A stretch of DNA of 64,000 nt from JAHRAW01 sp965226545 (GTDB lineage Bacteria; Pseudomonadota; Gammaproteobacteria; Arenicellales; Poriferihabitantaceae), in NCBI GenBank assembly GCA_965226545.1, contig OZ245364.1:2046001-2110000 (forward strand), written 5' to 3'. Below are positions 20,109 to 29,800 of the stretch, in pieces. Every line of letters starts with the position of its first letter. Within the stretch, counting starts at the first letter, position 1. The notes beneath the pieces are model-generated. The model saw only the letters and a program-made list of their open reading frames with translations, was not told where the DNA came from and made no database searches. The translations under genes were made by a program, and so were the position numbers.

Positions 20109-20196
20109 TTTGCACAGTATTTGCATGGCATTTGCGCTGTGTTCACAATGCATTCACAGTATATTCACAGTACACTCGCACAACATGCAAACTGCA
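20109..20196. repeat. 11-bp tandem array, eight degenerate copies, between sdhA and sdhB
   Basis: Period exactly 11: TTTGCACAGTA, TTTGCATGGCA, TTTGCGCTGTG, TTCACAATGCA, TTCACAGTATA, TTCACAGTACA, CTCGCACAACA, TGCAAACTGCA. It separates sdhA from sdhB by 214 bp, whereas the two genes are normally adjacent. Confidence 0.85.
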
Positions 20197-20263
20197 TTAC
20201 ACCGCGCGATATTCACATTTCATCACATCACATTAACGGCTTGGATTGATTTGGAGAACACCG

Positions 20264-21052
20264 ATGGCTGAATTTAGATTGCCGGCCAATTCGAAAATGG
20301 TCGAAGGCAAACAATGGCGCGATGCCACCGGGCGGCGCTTGCGCGAAGTGCGCGTGTATCGCTGGTCGCCGGACGACGGCGGTGCGCCGCGCATCGATAC
20401 CTATCAGGTCGATTTGGACGCCTGCGGCCCGATGGTGTTGGATGTATTAATCCACATCAAAAATGTCATCGACAGCACGTTGACCTTTCGCCGCTCGTGT
20501 CGCGAAGGCGTGTGCGGTTCATGCGCGATGAACATCGACGGCGTCAACACGTTGGCGTGCACACATCCGGCGGTCGAGGATTCCGACTCAGCGCGCGGCG
20601 TTGTCAAGGTGCATCCGTTGCCGCACATGCATGTGGTTAAGGATTTAGTGGTCGACTTAAGCAATTTTTACGCGCAATACGCATCGGTGAAGCCGTGGCT
20701 GCAATCCGATGAATCACCGGAGCGCGAACATCGTCAATCCGAAGACGAGCGACGCGAATTGGACGGGATGTATGAATGCATTTTATGCGCGTGTTGTTCG
20801 ACTTCGTGTCCGAGTTATTGGTGGAACGGCGAGCGTTATTTGGGCCCGGCCGCGTTGTTGGCCGCCAATCGCTGGATTGCCGACAGCCGCGACTGCGCAA
20901 CCGATGCGCGGTTGGCGCAATTGGATGATGCGTTTAAATTGTATCGTTGCCACACGATTATGAACTGCACCAAAACCTGCCCGAAGGGGCTTAACCCGGC
21001 CAAGGCGATTGCCAACATCAAACGCAAAATCGCGACGCGCGCGTCAGCGTGA
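20264..21052 (+). CDS. sdhB: Succinate dehydrogenase iron-sulfur subunit
   Basis: 262 aa. ATG chosen because GGAG lies 8 bases upstream and MAEFRLPANSK is a family N-terminus of the alphaproteobacterial type. The 2Fe-2S cluster ligands are in CREGVCGSCAMNI..LAC; the second domain holds CILCACCSTSCPSYWW and CHTIMNCTKTCPKGLNP (4Fe-4S and 3Fe-4S). It passes electrons from SdhA to the quinone site of SdhCD. Confidence 0.96.
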   Translation: MAEFRLPANSKMVEGKQWRDATGRRLREVRVYRWSPDDGGAPRIDTYQVDLDACGPMVLDVLIHIKNVIDSTLTFRRSCREGVCGSCAMNIDGVNTLACTHPAVEDSDSARGVVKVHPLPHMHVVKDLVVDLSNFYAQYASVKPWLQSDESPEREHRQSEDERRELDGMYECILCACCSTSCPSYWWNGERYLGPAALLAANRWIADSRDCATDARLAQLDDAFKLYRCHTIMNCTKTCPKGLNPAKAIANIKRKIATRASA

Positions 21053-21168
21053 TGCGGTTGGCGCAATGCAATCGATGCGCGCAGTTGTCGTGCAGTTAAC
21101 GCATGCAGTTAACCCGTGCAGTTAACCCGCGCCATTAACAGTTGCAAATAACGCGCGCCATGCAAGCC
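21052..21168. repeat. 13-bp array linking the sdhB stop to the sdhE start
   Basis: Period 13 from the sdhB stop onward: ATGCGGTTGGCGC, AATGCAATCGATG, CGCGCAGTTGTCG, TGCAGTTAACGCA, TGCAGTTAACCCG twice, CGCCATTAACAGT, TGCAAATAACGCG, CGCCATGCAAGCC. The last unit contains the sdhE start codon, so the array touches both genes. Confidence 0.8.
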
Positions 21169-21414
21169 ACCCAACCCAACGCGGCGCGACGGCGACTCGA
21201 ATGGCGTTGTCGGCGCGGCACTAAGGAATTGGATTTGTTGCTCGAGGCGTTTATGCGTCACCAATACGACCATCTCGACGCGCACGAACGTCGATGGTTC
21301 GACCGCCTATTGCAATGCACCGATGCGCAACTGCAGGATTGGTTGTGCGCCGGCGCATCACCCGACGACGAAGGAATCGCCCGCATTGTCCAACGAATAT
21401 TGTCTGCCGATTAA
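21160..21414 (+). CDS. sdhE: FAD assembly factor SdhE
   Basis: 84 aa. Promotes covalent attachment of FAD to SdhA. The family hallmark RGTKELD (the conserved RGxxE) is at residues about 18-24, followed by LLLEAF and LDAHERRWFDRLLQCTDAQLQDWL. I used the ATG at 21160; an upstream TTG (21142) would add 6 repeat-derived residues. Its position after sdhB supports the assignment. ygfX overlaps its 3' end. Confidence 0.93.
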   Translation: MQATQPNAARRRLEWRCRRGTKELDLLLEAFMRHQYDHLDAHERRWFDRLLQCTDAQLQDWLCAGASPDDEGIARIVQRILSAD

Positions 21415-21937
21415 CCTGCGCATCGAGCCGCGCGCACAACGCACCTTGCGGTTTTGCATAATCGCGCTGTGGGTTGCGGCAATGCCGCCGTTGTTTGCGG
21501 CATTTGGCGCGCTCGCCGGTTGGGCGATTGCGCCGGCGGCGATTGGCTTGTGGCGCATCTTGCATCAACAACATCACGCACGCGATGCGTTTCGTTTGCA
21601 AGCGACCGCCAATGGCGGTTGGTTGTTGCATCGCGCAAGTGGTGCGCAATCGTCGTCGCCGCCGTCGTCGCACAGTGCAAGTGATGCGCAATCATCTTCG
21701 CGCACCGCTTCGCATACATCGTCCGACCCTTCATCGCGCACCGCGCAAACGGAATTGGAAAAAATTGTGTTATTGGATTTTATCGATGCGCGCGGGTTTG
21801 TGTTGTTGTTGGCGACAACGCCGAACGGCGCGCGGTTTCGTTTAATTGTGCGCGCCCGCGAACAACGCCGCGAACTGCATCGCCTGCGCGTATGGCTTGC
21901 CGCGCAACCGCTTGGCGAACAGGTTGATTTGGCGTGA
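21386..21937 (+). CDS. ygfX: YgfX (CptA)-like inner membrane protein
   Basis: 183 aa if it starts at TTG 21386 (AAGGA about 10 bases upstream), overlapping sdhE by 29 bases; no ATG fits better. Two hydrophobic helices (about 22-44 and 46-58) are followed by a small beta domain (WLLHR ... LEKIVLLDFIDARGFVLLLATTP...FRLIVRAR...HRLRVWL). Its place after sdhE matches the sdhE-ygfX pair of gammaproteobacteria, which has been described as a toxin-antitoxin pair (cptAB), although SdhE acts in flavinylation. Residues about 84-122 are a Ser/Thr/Asp-rich repeat-derived insertion that splits the beta domain. Confidence 0.65.
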   Translation: MSNEYCLPINLRIEPRAQRTLRFCIIALWVAAMPPLFAAFGALAGWAIAPAAIGLWRILHQQHHARDAFRLQATANGGWLLHRASGAQSSSPPSSHSASDAQSSSRTASHTSSDPSSRTAQTELEKIVLLDFIDARGFVLLLATTPNGARFRLIVRAREQRRELHRLRVWLAAQPLGEQVDLA

Positions 21938-22000
21938 GCAAGCGGGGGCGGTGTATAAGCGGGGACGGTGTAAGTGCGTGTGATGAGTTATTAACTATTG

Positions 22001-22035
22001 GTTACAAGTTACAAGTGACAAGTGACAAGTGCAAA
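22001..22035. repeat. 7-bp tandem array between ygfX and nadB
   Basis: GTTACAA twice, GTGACAA twice, GTGCAAA. It lies between convergent genes; hexamer-like AAGTGCAAGTAAAAGC follows at 22089-22104. Confidence 0.8.
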
Positions 22036-22116
22036 TAACAATTAACCATTATGAAACCGGATAATGTTAATGAGTACAAGTAAAAATTAAAGTGCAAGTA
22101 AAAGCACAAATCAAAA

Positions 22117-23742
22117 TCAATCCTCCCCCGGCATCAACACCGTCGCACGCGCCGGCGCATCGGCTTCGGCTTGCGGATAATCATGCGTGCTGTGCAGTCC
22201 GCGGCTTTCCTTGCGCGCCAGTGCGCAGCGCACGGTTAATTCACACACCAACGCCAAGTTGCGCAATTCAATCAAATCGCCGCTGACGCGGAAGTTGCCG
22301 TAGTACTCGCGAATCTCTTCGCGCAATAACGCGATGCGATTGGCGGCGCGCGCCAAGCGTTTATCGGTGCGCACGATGCCGACGTAATCCCACATGCAGC
22401 GGCGCAATTCATCCCAGTTGTGCGCGACCACGATGCGTTCATCCGGGTCGGTCACTTGGCTTTCATCCCAAGTCGGCAACGGCGGCGTTGCGGCTTGCGG
22501 TTGGCGCGTTAATTGCGCGCGGATGTGATTGGCGCAGGCTTCGGCAAACACCAAACATTCCAACAGCGAATTGCTCGCCAACCGATTGGCGCCATGCAAT
22601 CCGCTACACGCGGTTTCGCCGATGGCGTAGAGATGCGCGAGGTCGGTTTGCCCGTTGCGGTCGACCATCACGCCGCCGCAGGTGTAATGCGCGGCCGGCA
22701 CCACCGGCAACGGTTCGCGCGCCATGTCCAGCCCAAGTTCGCGGCAGCGTTTTGCGATGTTGGGAAAGTGGCGGCGGATGAACGCCGGCGACTTGTCGCT
22801 GATGTCGAGATAGACATTGTCGCAGCCGCGAATTTTCATCTCCATGTCAATCGCGCGCGCGACCACATCGCGCGGCGCCAATTCGCCGCGGCGGTCGTAT
22901 TGATGCATAAATCGCGCGCCGTCGGCGTGAATCAATCGCCCGCCTTCGCCGCGCACCGCTTCGGAAATCAAAAACGATTTGGCGTGCGTATGATACAAAC
23001 AGGTCGGATGAAACTGAACGAATTCCATGTTGGCGACGCGGCAGCCGGCGCGCCACGCCATCGCGATGCCGTCGCCGGTCGAGGTGTCGGGGTTGCTGGT
23101 GTATAAATACATCTTGCTGGCGCCGCCGGTGGCCAGCACCAGATGCCGACACGGTAGCGCGATGGTTTGCTTGCGCGCGCGGTCGAATGCATACACGCCG
23201 ACGCAGGCGTTCGGCGCATCGCGCATCGCGCCGAGTTTATGCGCGGTGATTAAATCAATCGCCAGATGATTTTCCAACAAATTAATCGCCGGATGTTTGC
23301 GCACCATCTGCTCCAATGTCACCTCGACCTCGGCGCCGGTTGCATCGGCGGCGTGCACAACGCGGCGATGACTGTGTCCGCCTTCGCGGCTGAGATGCAA
23401 ATCAAAATCGCGCGCGCGCGAGTCGCGCACGCTAAAACTTACGCCGCGTTCCATCAGCCAATTAATCGCCGCCGGCGCGTGATTGACGACATACTCGACG
23501 ATGCGCGCATCGCACAATCCGCGCCCGGCGATTAGCGTGTCGTTGATGTGCGCATCGAACGAATCATCCTTGCCGCGCACCGCGGCAATCCCGCCTTGTG
23601 CATAGCGCGTCGAACCGTCGGTCAACACCGACTTCGATAAAATGGTGACGCCGATGTCGTGTTCGGCCAGTCGCAACGCCAGCGACAAGCCGGCCAACCC
23701 GCCGCCAATCACCACCACCGGAGGGTTTATGCGCGCATTCAT
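22117..23742 (-). CDS. nadB: L-aspartate oxidase
   Basis: 541 aa from the ATG at 23742; further ATGs at 23751 and 23763 are equally possible because no Shine-Dalgarno is visible. FAD-dependent oxidation of L-aspartate to iminoaspartate, first step of NAD synthesis. Motifs: VVVIGGGLAGLSLAL, STRYAQGGIAAV, HLSREGGHSHRRVVHAAD, EFVQFHPTCLY, EAVRGEGG, AAHYTCGGVMVD, GLHGANRLASNSLLE. The C-terminal ESRGLHSTHDYP distinguishes NadB from the related SdhA. Neither nadA nor nadC is present in the window. Confidence 0.96.
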   Translation of the reverse strand: MNARINPPVVVIGGGLAGLSLALRLAEHDIGVTILSKSVLTDGSTRYAQGGIAAVRGKDDSFDAHINDTLIAGRGLCDARIVEYVVNHAPAAINWLMERGVSFSVRDSRARDFDLHLSREGGHSHRRVVHAADATGAEVEVTLEQMVRKHPAINLLENHLAIDLITAHKLGAMRDAPNACVGVYAFDRARKQTIALPCRHLVLATGGASKMYLYTSNPDTSTGDGIAMAWRAGCRVANMEFVQFHPTCLYHTHAKSFLISEAVRGEGGRLIHADGARFMHQYDRRGELAPRDVVARAIDMEMKIRGCDNVYLDISDKSPAFIRRHFPNIAKRCRELGLDMAREPLPVVPAAHYTCGGVMVDRNGQTDLAHLYAIGETACSGLHGANRLASNSLLECLVFAEACANHIRAQLTRQPQAATPPLPTWDESQVTDPDERIVVAHNWDELRRCMWDYVGIVRTDKRLARAANRIALLREEIREYYGNFRVSGDLIELRNLALVCELTVRCALARKESRGLHSTHDYPQAEADAPARATVLMPGED

Positions 23743-23807
23743 CGTGCGCATTGTAACGCGCATTGTGCGGCGCGCATTACTTGCAGGCGCCGGGCATTGC
23801 GCGCGCG

Positions 23808-24317
23808 TTATTGCGTCGAGTCGAGCGGGCGGGCGTGGTTGTATTGCGCGGTGATTTCGTCGAATGCCGACAACGCTTCGCGCCAATCTTCGCCGTCGGC
23901 AAGTTGATAGGCGTCGATGCCGCAATGCGCCATCATCGCAAGATTATCGCGATGCGCGCCGAGCGCGCGAATCTCGCCGCGGAAATGATGTTCGCGCAAT
24001 TGCGCGGCTTGCGAATAACCGCGCCCTTCGTTGAATGCATCGAACACCAACGCAATCAACGCAAGCCGCGACAGGTCATCGACAATCGCGTCGACCGATT
24101 CATCGGGCTGCAGTTTCACGCCGATGGCATGCACGCCGCGCAACAATTCATCGCGCGCGCGCAACCTGCGCCAATCATCGAGCGAAACGATGAGATGTTG
24201 GTCGAGCGCATCGCCCAAGCCGGGCAAATCACCGCCGCCGTCGCAGGCGTCGCCGCCGGCGAAGGCGCATTCACGCCACGCATCGTTGACGATTTTGCGG
24301 TGTTTGATGATGCGCAT
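23808..24317 (-). CDS. DUF934 family protein (sulfite reductase-linked)
   Basis: 169 aa. The start MRIIKHRKIVNDAW is the typical DUF934 N-terminus and overlaps the 3' end of the sulfite reductase gene by 47 bases. Conserved core: DESVDAIVDDLSRLALIALVF..FNEGRGYSQAAQLR..FRGEIRALG and MAHCGIDAYQL. The family is regularly found next to cysI-type reductases and is thought to assist sulfite reduction; its biochemical role is not established. The overlap arises because the reductase carries a repeat-extended C-terminus. Confidence 0.85.
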   Translation of the reverse strand: MRIIKHRKIVNDAWRECAFAGGDACDGGGDLPGLGDALDQHLIVSLDDWRRLRARDELLRGVHAIGVKLQPDESVDAIVDDLSRLALIALVFDAFNEGRGYSQAAQLREHHFRGEIRALGAHRDNLAMMAHCGIDAYQLADGEDWREALSAFDEITAQYNHARPLDSTQ

Positions 24318-26079
24318 CGGCGCGCGATTGATTGGCGGGTTGGTCATGTTGGTCGAGTGGTTGGTCGACTTGTTGGTCACTTTGCCGGTCACTGTGTCGG
24401 TCATTTTGTCGATAGACGCGTTGCTTAAACGGCGCAACGCCGAGTCGAGTAACCGCCTGCAAAAAAGTTTCGCCATCGCGACGCAGTTCGAGATAAACAT
24501 CGATAATCATCTCAATCACTTCGGCAACACGCGCACGCGGCACGGCCGGGCCAAGCAAAGCGCCCAGCCGCGCATCATTGCCGGCCGAGCCGCCGAGCGT
24601 CAGTTGATACCACTCGCTGCCTTTTTTATCGACGCCGAGCACGCCGATATGGCCGACATGATGATGCCCGCAAGCGTTCATGCACCCCGACATCTTCAAT
24701 TGCACTTCGCCGATGTCGTACAGGCGGTCGAGTTGCGTCAAGCGCGCGTTGATTTCATTGGCGATGGGAATCGTCGCGGCGTTGGCAAGCGAACAAAAAT
24801 CCAGCCCCGGGCAGCAAATCATGTCGGTCAACGTGCCGATGTTGGGCGTCGCCAGTTTGCATGCATCGAGTTTGCGCCACACCGCGCCCAAGTCGTCGCA
24901 ATGCACATTCGGCAGCACCAAATTTTGTTCGTGCGTGGCGCGAATTTCATCGCCGCTGAATTGTTCGGCGATGTCGGCCAGTTGCGCCATCTGTTCGGCG
25001 GTGATGTCGCCGGGCGCCCGCCCTGGCGCTTTGAGCGAGACATGCACAATACGCAAGTGCGCCAAGCGATGCGCGTCGACATTGCGCCGCCGCCAAGCGA
25101 CAAATCGCGCATCGGCCGGGGCAATGGTCGCGCTCGATGCGGCGCGCGATTGTGCGTCGTTTTCATGGTTGCGGGCTTCGCGGTTGCGCGGCGCAAAAAA
25201 TTCCTGCGCGCGCGCAATCGCCGATTCGGTTAATTGCGGCGCGCGCCCTGATGCTTGAATGTTGCGCCATTCGCGCGCGACCTTTTCGCAAAATACATCG
25301 ATGCCGAGGTCGTTTACCAAAATTTTAATGCGCGAACGATATTTGTGGTCGCGCCGTCCGTATTGGTTATACACGCGCAACACCGCATGCAGATAACCAA
25401 GCAATTCATCCGCCGCAAGTGCGCGCGCCGCCGGCTTGCCGATGACCGGCGTGCGCCCCATGCCGCCGCCGACATACACCGCAAAGCGCACTTGACCGCG
25501 CGCATCGAGATGCAATTGCAAGCCGATGTCATGCAATCGTAGCGCCGCGCGATCGGTGCGCGCGCCGCTGACCGCGATTTTAAATTTGCGCGGCAACCAA
25601 TTAAATTCGGGGTTGAGCGTCGACCATTGGCGAATCAATTCGCTCCACGGACGCGGGTCGACCGATTCATCCGCGGCGACGCCGGCAAGATGATCGCAGG
25701 TGATGTTGCGTATGCAGTTGCCGCTGGTTTGAATCGCATGCATCTCGACTTCGGCGAGTTCATGCAAAATGCGCGGCGTGTCGTCCAATTCCGGCCAATT
25801 GAATTGAATGTTTTGCCGCGTCGTAAAATGCCCGTAGCCGCGGTCATAGACGCGCGCGATGCGCGCCAACTTGCGCAGTTGCGCGCCGCTCAACACGCCG
25901 TAGGGAATCGCAACGCGCAACATGTGCGCATGCCGCTGCATATACAGCCCGTTGCGCAACCGCAGATGGGTAAAATGCGCCTCGGACAATTTGCCGTCGC
26001 GCATGCGCTGCACCTGCCCGGCAAATTGCCGCGCACGTTGGCGCAACATTTTGCGGTCGTGCTGGTCGTATGAATACAT
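24271..26079 (-). CDS. cysI: Sulfite (nitrite/sulfite) reductase hemoprotein, CysI-like
   Basis: 602 aa siroheme/4Fe-4S reductase. MYSYDQHDRKML is the normal start (an ATG 9 codons earlier is possible). Two ferredoxin-like half domains are seen, with RLRNGLYMQRHAHMLRVAIPYG near the N-terminus and FTTRQNIQFNW for siroheme binding. The cluster ligands are CCPGLDFCSLANA and KMSGCMNACGHHHVGHIG. It is the assimilatory form judged by its DUF934 neighbour. Residues from about 560 to the end are a low-complexity His/Asp/Gln/Asn tail from 12-bp repeats (24335-24415). The Lrp-family gene is divergent, 178 bp away. Confidence 0.9.
   Translation of the reverse strand: MYSYDQHDRKMLRQRARQFAGQVQRMRDGKLSEAHFTHLRLRNGLYMQRHAHMLRVAIPYGVLSGAQLRKLARIARVYDRGYGHFTTRQNIQFNWPELDDTPRILHELAEVEMHAIQTSGNCIRNITCDHLAGVAADESVDPRPWSELIRQWSTLNPEFNWLPRKFKIAVSGARTDRAALRLHDIGLQLHLDARGQVRFAVYVGGGMGRTPVIGKPAARALAADELLGYLHAVLRVYNQYGRRDHKYRSRIKILVNDLGIDVFCEKVAREWRNIQASGRAPQLTESAIARAQEFFAPRNREARNHENDAQSRAASSATIAPADARFVAWRRRNVDAHRLAHLRIVHVSLKAPGRAPGDITAEQMAQLADIAEQFSGDEIRATHEQNLVLPNVHCDDLGAVWRKLDACKLATPNIGTLTDMICCPGLDFCSLANAATIPIANEINARLTQLDRLYDIGEVQLKMSGCMNACGHHHVGHIGVLGVDKKGSEWYQLTLGGSAGNDARLGALLGPAVPRARVAEVIEMIIDVYLELRRDGETFLQAVTRLGVAPFKQRVYRQNDRHSDRQSDQQVDQPLDQHDQPANQSRADAHHQTPQNRQRCVA
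24335..24415. repeat. 12-bp in-frame array at the 3' end of the sulfite reductase gene
   Basis: Plus-strand units: TTGGTCGAGTGG, TTGGTCGACTTG, TTGGTCACTTTG, CCGGTCACTGTG, TCGGTCATTTTG. Twelve bp equals four codons, so the reading frame is preserved while the protein gains DRQ/DQP/DQH-like repeats. Confidence 0.8.
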
Positions 26080-26223
26080 GCCGTATCGGTCGGTTGCGGC
26101 GCACAATGCGGACGCGATTGTGATTCACTCGTCAATCACTCGCCAAGCGCACCTTGAAATGGTAATTTAGGGAAAAAATATCAAATAAGCAATGATTTAT
26201 AAAAAATAGTGCTGTTTTTATGC

Positions 26224-26229
26224 TATAAT
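26224..26229 (+). promoter_or_regulatory. -10 box of the Lrp-family gene; sets its start codon
   Basis: TATAAT at 26224-26229 overlaps the first possible ATG (26228), so that ATG cannot be translated from this promoter and the ATG at 26258 must be the start. The AT-rich stretch 26170-26220 upstream is the likely operator region shared with divergent cysI. Confidence 0.5.
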
Positions 26230-26257
26230 GCTTTTTTCATTGGAAAATATTTCGCAA

Positions 26258-26764
26258 ATGACCACTAAACCGCAAAAAATCGCCCTAGACCGCGTCGACC
26301 GTAAAATTCTGTACTTGTTACAGCAAAATGCGGCGTTAACAATCAAGCAAATCGCCGAGCAAGTGCACCTCTCGCCGACGCCGTGTTGGAAACGCATCCA
26401 ACGGCTCGAAGCCGGCGGCGTGATTCGCGCGCGCGTGGCGTTGTTGGATGCGAAAAAGGTGGACGCCGGTGTCACCGTGTTCATCGCAATTCGCACCGAC
26501 CAACACAACATCAAATGGAGCGAAAAATTCGCGCGCGAAATGAAAACCATCCCCGAGGTGATGGAGATTTACCGCATGAGCGGCACGGTCGATTATCTGC
26601 TGCGCGTAGTCGTCCCCGACATCGCCGCGTTCGACCGCATCTATAAAACCATCATCGGTCGGATTGAGTTGTCCGATGTCACATCGATGTTTTCAATGGA
26701 ACAGATGAAATACACCACCGCACTGCCGATTTTGCGCGACGAGGCGGAAGGTGAATCCGGATGA
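26258..26764 (+). CDS. Lrp/AsnC family transcriptional regulator
   Basis: 168 aa. The N-terminal winged helix-turn-helix is LDRVDRKILYLLQQNAALTIKQIAEQVHLSPTPCWKRIQRLEAGGVI; the C-terminal RAM domain follows (FIAIRTDQHNIKWSEKFAREMKTIPEVMEIYRMSGTVDYLLRVVVPDIAAFDRIYKTII). It is divergent from cysI-DUF934, so control of sulfite reduction is a reasonable guess, as is autoregulation. The effector amino acid cannot be read from the sequence. R-M copy 2 begins only 60 bases downstream. Confidence 0.9.
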   Translation: MTTKPQKIALDRVDRKILYLLQQNAALTIKQIAEQVHLSPTPCWKRIQRLEAGGVIRARVALLDAKKVDAGVTVFIAIRTDQHNIKWSEKFAREMKTIPEVMEIYRMSGTVDYLLRVVVPDIAAFDRIYKTIIGRIELSDVTSMFSMEQMKYTTALPILRDEAEGESG

Positions 26765-26788
26765 TGCGATTGCACGGTGCAATGCCGC

Positions 26789-26817
26789 TTGACATCATCG
26801 CGCAATGTCGATATGTT
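26789..26817 (+). promoter_or_regulatory. Promoter of R-M copy 2, near-leaderless
   Basis: TTGACA (26789-26794), a 17-bp spacer and TATGTT (26812-26817) end 7 bases before the ATG at 26825. The sequence is identical to that before copy 1, and identity begins only 5 bases upstream of the -35 (at 26784). Confidence 0.65.
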
Positions 26818-26824
26818 GGCGCGC

Positions 26825-29800
26825 ATGTCGGCGACCATTAACACTTATCTCAACACACTCGGCAAAACCTATAGTGCCACGGAGCATAGTCACCGCCCGG
26901 CATTGACGATGTTGCTCGGCGAGATGATTCCCGACGCGCAGGCGACCAACGAGCCGCGACGGATTGAATGCGGCGCGCCGGATTTTGTGATTCATCGCAA
27001 GGAGATTCCGTTTGGGTATGTGGAAACAAAAAACATCGGGGCGAATTTGGATGACGCCGCCCACCGCGCGCAAATTAAGCGTTACAGCGATGCGTTGGAT
27101 AATTTAATTTTCACCGATTATTTAACTTTCCGTTTGATTCGCGAAGGCGCGGTGGTCGCCGAAGTGTGCATTGGCGAATTGCGCGGCGACAAAATTAAGC
27201 CGTTGCCGCAAAACTTCGATGCGTTTGTCGATTTGCTTAAAAGTTTTTCCGATTATCAAGGGTGCACCATCAGCACCGCCGATGAGTTGGCGAATCGAAT
27301 GGCGCATAAAGCGCGGATGTTGGCGCGGGTGATTGCGCAAGCCATCGGTAAGGAAGAAGACGACCGTCGGGAAAATTTATCCAAGCAGTTAAAGGGATTC
27401 CGCAAGCATTTAATTCACGACATCACCGCCGCGCAATTTGCCGATATTTACGCACAAACGATTGCCTATGGAATGTTCGCCGCGCGTCTGCACGATTCGA
27501 CCGCGCGAAAATTTACCCGCCGCATCGCCGCGGATTTAATCCCGCCGAGCAATCCGTTTTTGCGCAAGTTCTTTCAGCATATTGCCGGCTACGATTTGGA
27601 CGACCGCATCGTTTGGGTTGTCGATGACCTTGCCGATTTATTTTGCGCCGCCGATGTTGGCGAATTGATGAAGGGCTACGGCAAACAAACCGAGCGCACC
27701 GACCCGTTTTTGCATTTTTATGAAACTTTTCTCGGTGCGTACGACCCGGCAAAACGCAAAAGTCGCGGCGTGTATTACACGCCTGAGCCGGTGGTGGATT
27801 TTATTGTGCGCGCGGTTGATGAATTGTTGCGCGATAAATTTAAGTTGGCGCACGGCATTGCCGACAGCAGCCTTGTGCGCAATAAAGAACAATCGCGCGA
27901 TATTCACAAGGTGCAAATTCTTGACCCGGCAACCGGCACCGGCACTTTTCTTGCCGCGATTGTGAAGCACATTGCGGACACTTATTACGCCGGACAAAAA
28001 GGCGCGTGGCAAAGTTATGTTAATGAAAATTTAATTCCGCGTCTTAATGGGTTTGAGTTGTTAATGGCGGCGTATTCGATGGCGCATGTTAAATTGGGGA
28101 TGGTGTTGCGCGATAGCGGTTGCGATGTTGGCGATGAACGTTTGCGCGTGTTTTTGACCAATGCGTTGGAAGAGCAGCATTCGGATACCGAAACTTTGTT
28201 TGCAAGTTGGTTGTCTGATGAAGCCAAGGAAGCCAATGCTATTAAGCGGGATACTCCTGTGATGGTGGTGATTGGCAATCCGCCCTACAGCGGTGAGTCG
28301 GCCAACAAAGGTGAATGGATTGGCGACCTGCTGGATGTTTACAAGCGCGAACCCGGCGGCGGCAAACTGCAGGAGAAAAATTCCAAGTGGATAAATGACG
28401 ACTATGTGAAGTTTATTCGCTGCGGTCAACATTTCGTCGACAACACCGGCGAAGGCATTCTCGCGTACATCACCAATCACGGCTTTTTGGACAACCCGAC
28501 CTTTCGCGGAATGCGTTGGAGTTTATTGCAAAGTTTCGATGAGATTTACATTTTGGATTTGCACGGCAACACCAAGAAAAAAGAAACCGCGCCCGACGGC
28601 TCGGCGGATGAAAATGTATTCGACATTATGCAGGGTGTGTCGATTAATTTATTTGTCAAAACCGGCGCCAAAAAAAGCGGCGCGTTGGCGAAGGTGTTTC
28701 ACTTCGATTTATACGGCAAGCGCGCGGCCAAATATGAGTTTCTTAATGCGCACAATCTTAAGCAAGTTAAGTTTAAAAAACTTAAAATGCTTGCGCCGCA
28801 ATATTATTTTGTGCCCAAGGATTACAAACTGAACGGTCACTACGAGCGGGGCTTTGGGGTGAATGAATTGTTTTCGGTTAATTCCGCAGGCATTGTAACG
28901 GCGCGGGACGATTTTACGATTTACCAAAACCGTAATGATTTGCGGAAAGCCATTGCGTCATTTCGCAACATGGACAACGACACCGCCCGAAGAGAATTTG
29001 CGTTAGGTCCGGATGCGGAAGATTGGAAAATTCATCTTGCCCGAAAAGATTTGGAGCACAATGTGTTTGCCGCAGACAACGACTTGCCTGTGCAAATTTG
29101 TTATCGCCCATTCGACACACGATTTACCTATTACACTGGGCAATCAAAGGGATTTCACTGCAGACCACGTAGCGAAGTTATGCGCCACTTTATTGCCAAA
29201 GACAACGTCGGGTTAGTCACTGCGCGGAAACAGTCTCAGCCAGGCGGGTGGCATCAACTGTTTATTGTCAATCAAATGAGCGAAGGACATTTTCGCGTTG
29301 ACATCAATTACACATTCCCGCTTTACCTCTACCCCGAACCCATTCCAAACACCTTGGAAGACCGAGCGTTGCGCGACCCCAATTTAAACATGGGCATCGT
29401 CAACGCCATCGCCGACAACATCGGCTTGCGCTTCGTCATCGAAAAACAAAACGATGCAAAAACCTTCGCGCCAATTGATTTATTGGATTACATCTACGCC
29501 GTGTTGCATTCGCCCATCTATCGAGAAAAATACATCGAATTTCTCAAAATAGATTTCCCGCGCGTGCCGTATCCAACCGACAAAAACCAATTTCGCAAAT
29601 TGGCAAAACTCGGCGGGCAACTGCGCGAACTGCACCTGTTGCAAACCGACTTGCCGCTCATCACCGAATACAACCACAGCGGCGACAACACAGTCGACAA
29701 AGTTAACTGGCAACTCACCGACAACCAACTCGGCGAAGTACACATCAACAAAAACCAACGATTCGAAAAAGTCCCGGCAACCGCATGGGAGTTTTACATC

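Noticed and set aside
21160..21937. sdhE-ygfX as a toxin-antitoxin module
   Set aside because: The pair matches loci described as cptAB, but position after sdhB and the RGxxE motif favour the flavinylation role; toxicity cannot be judged from sequence.
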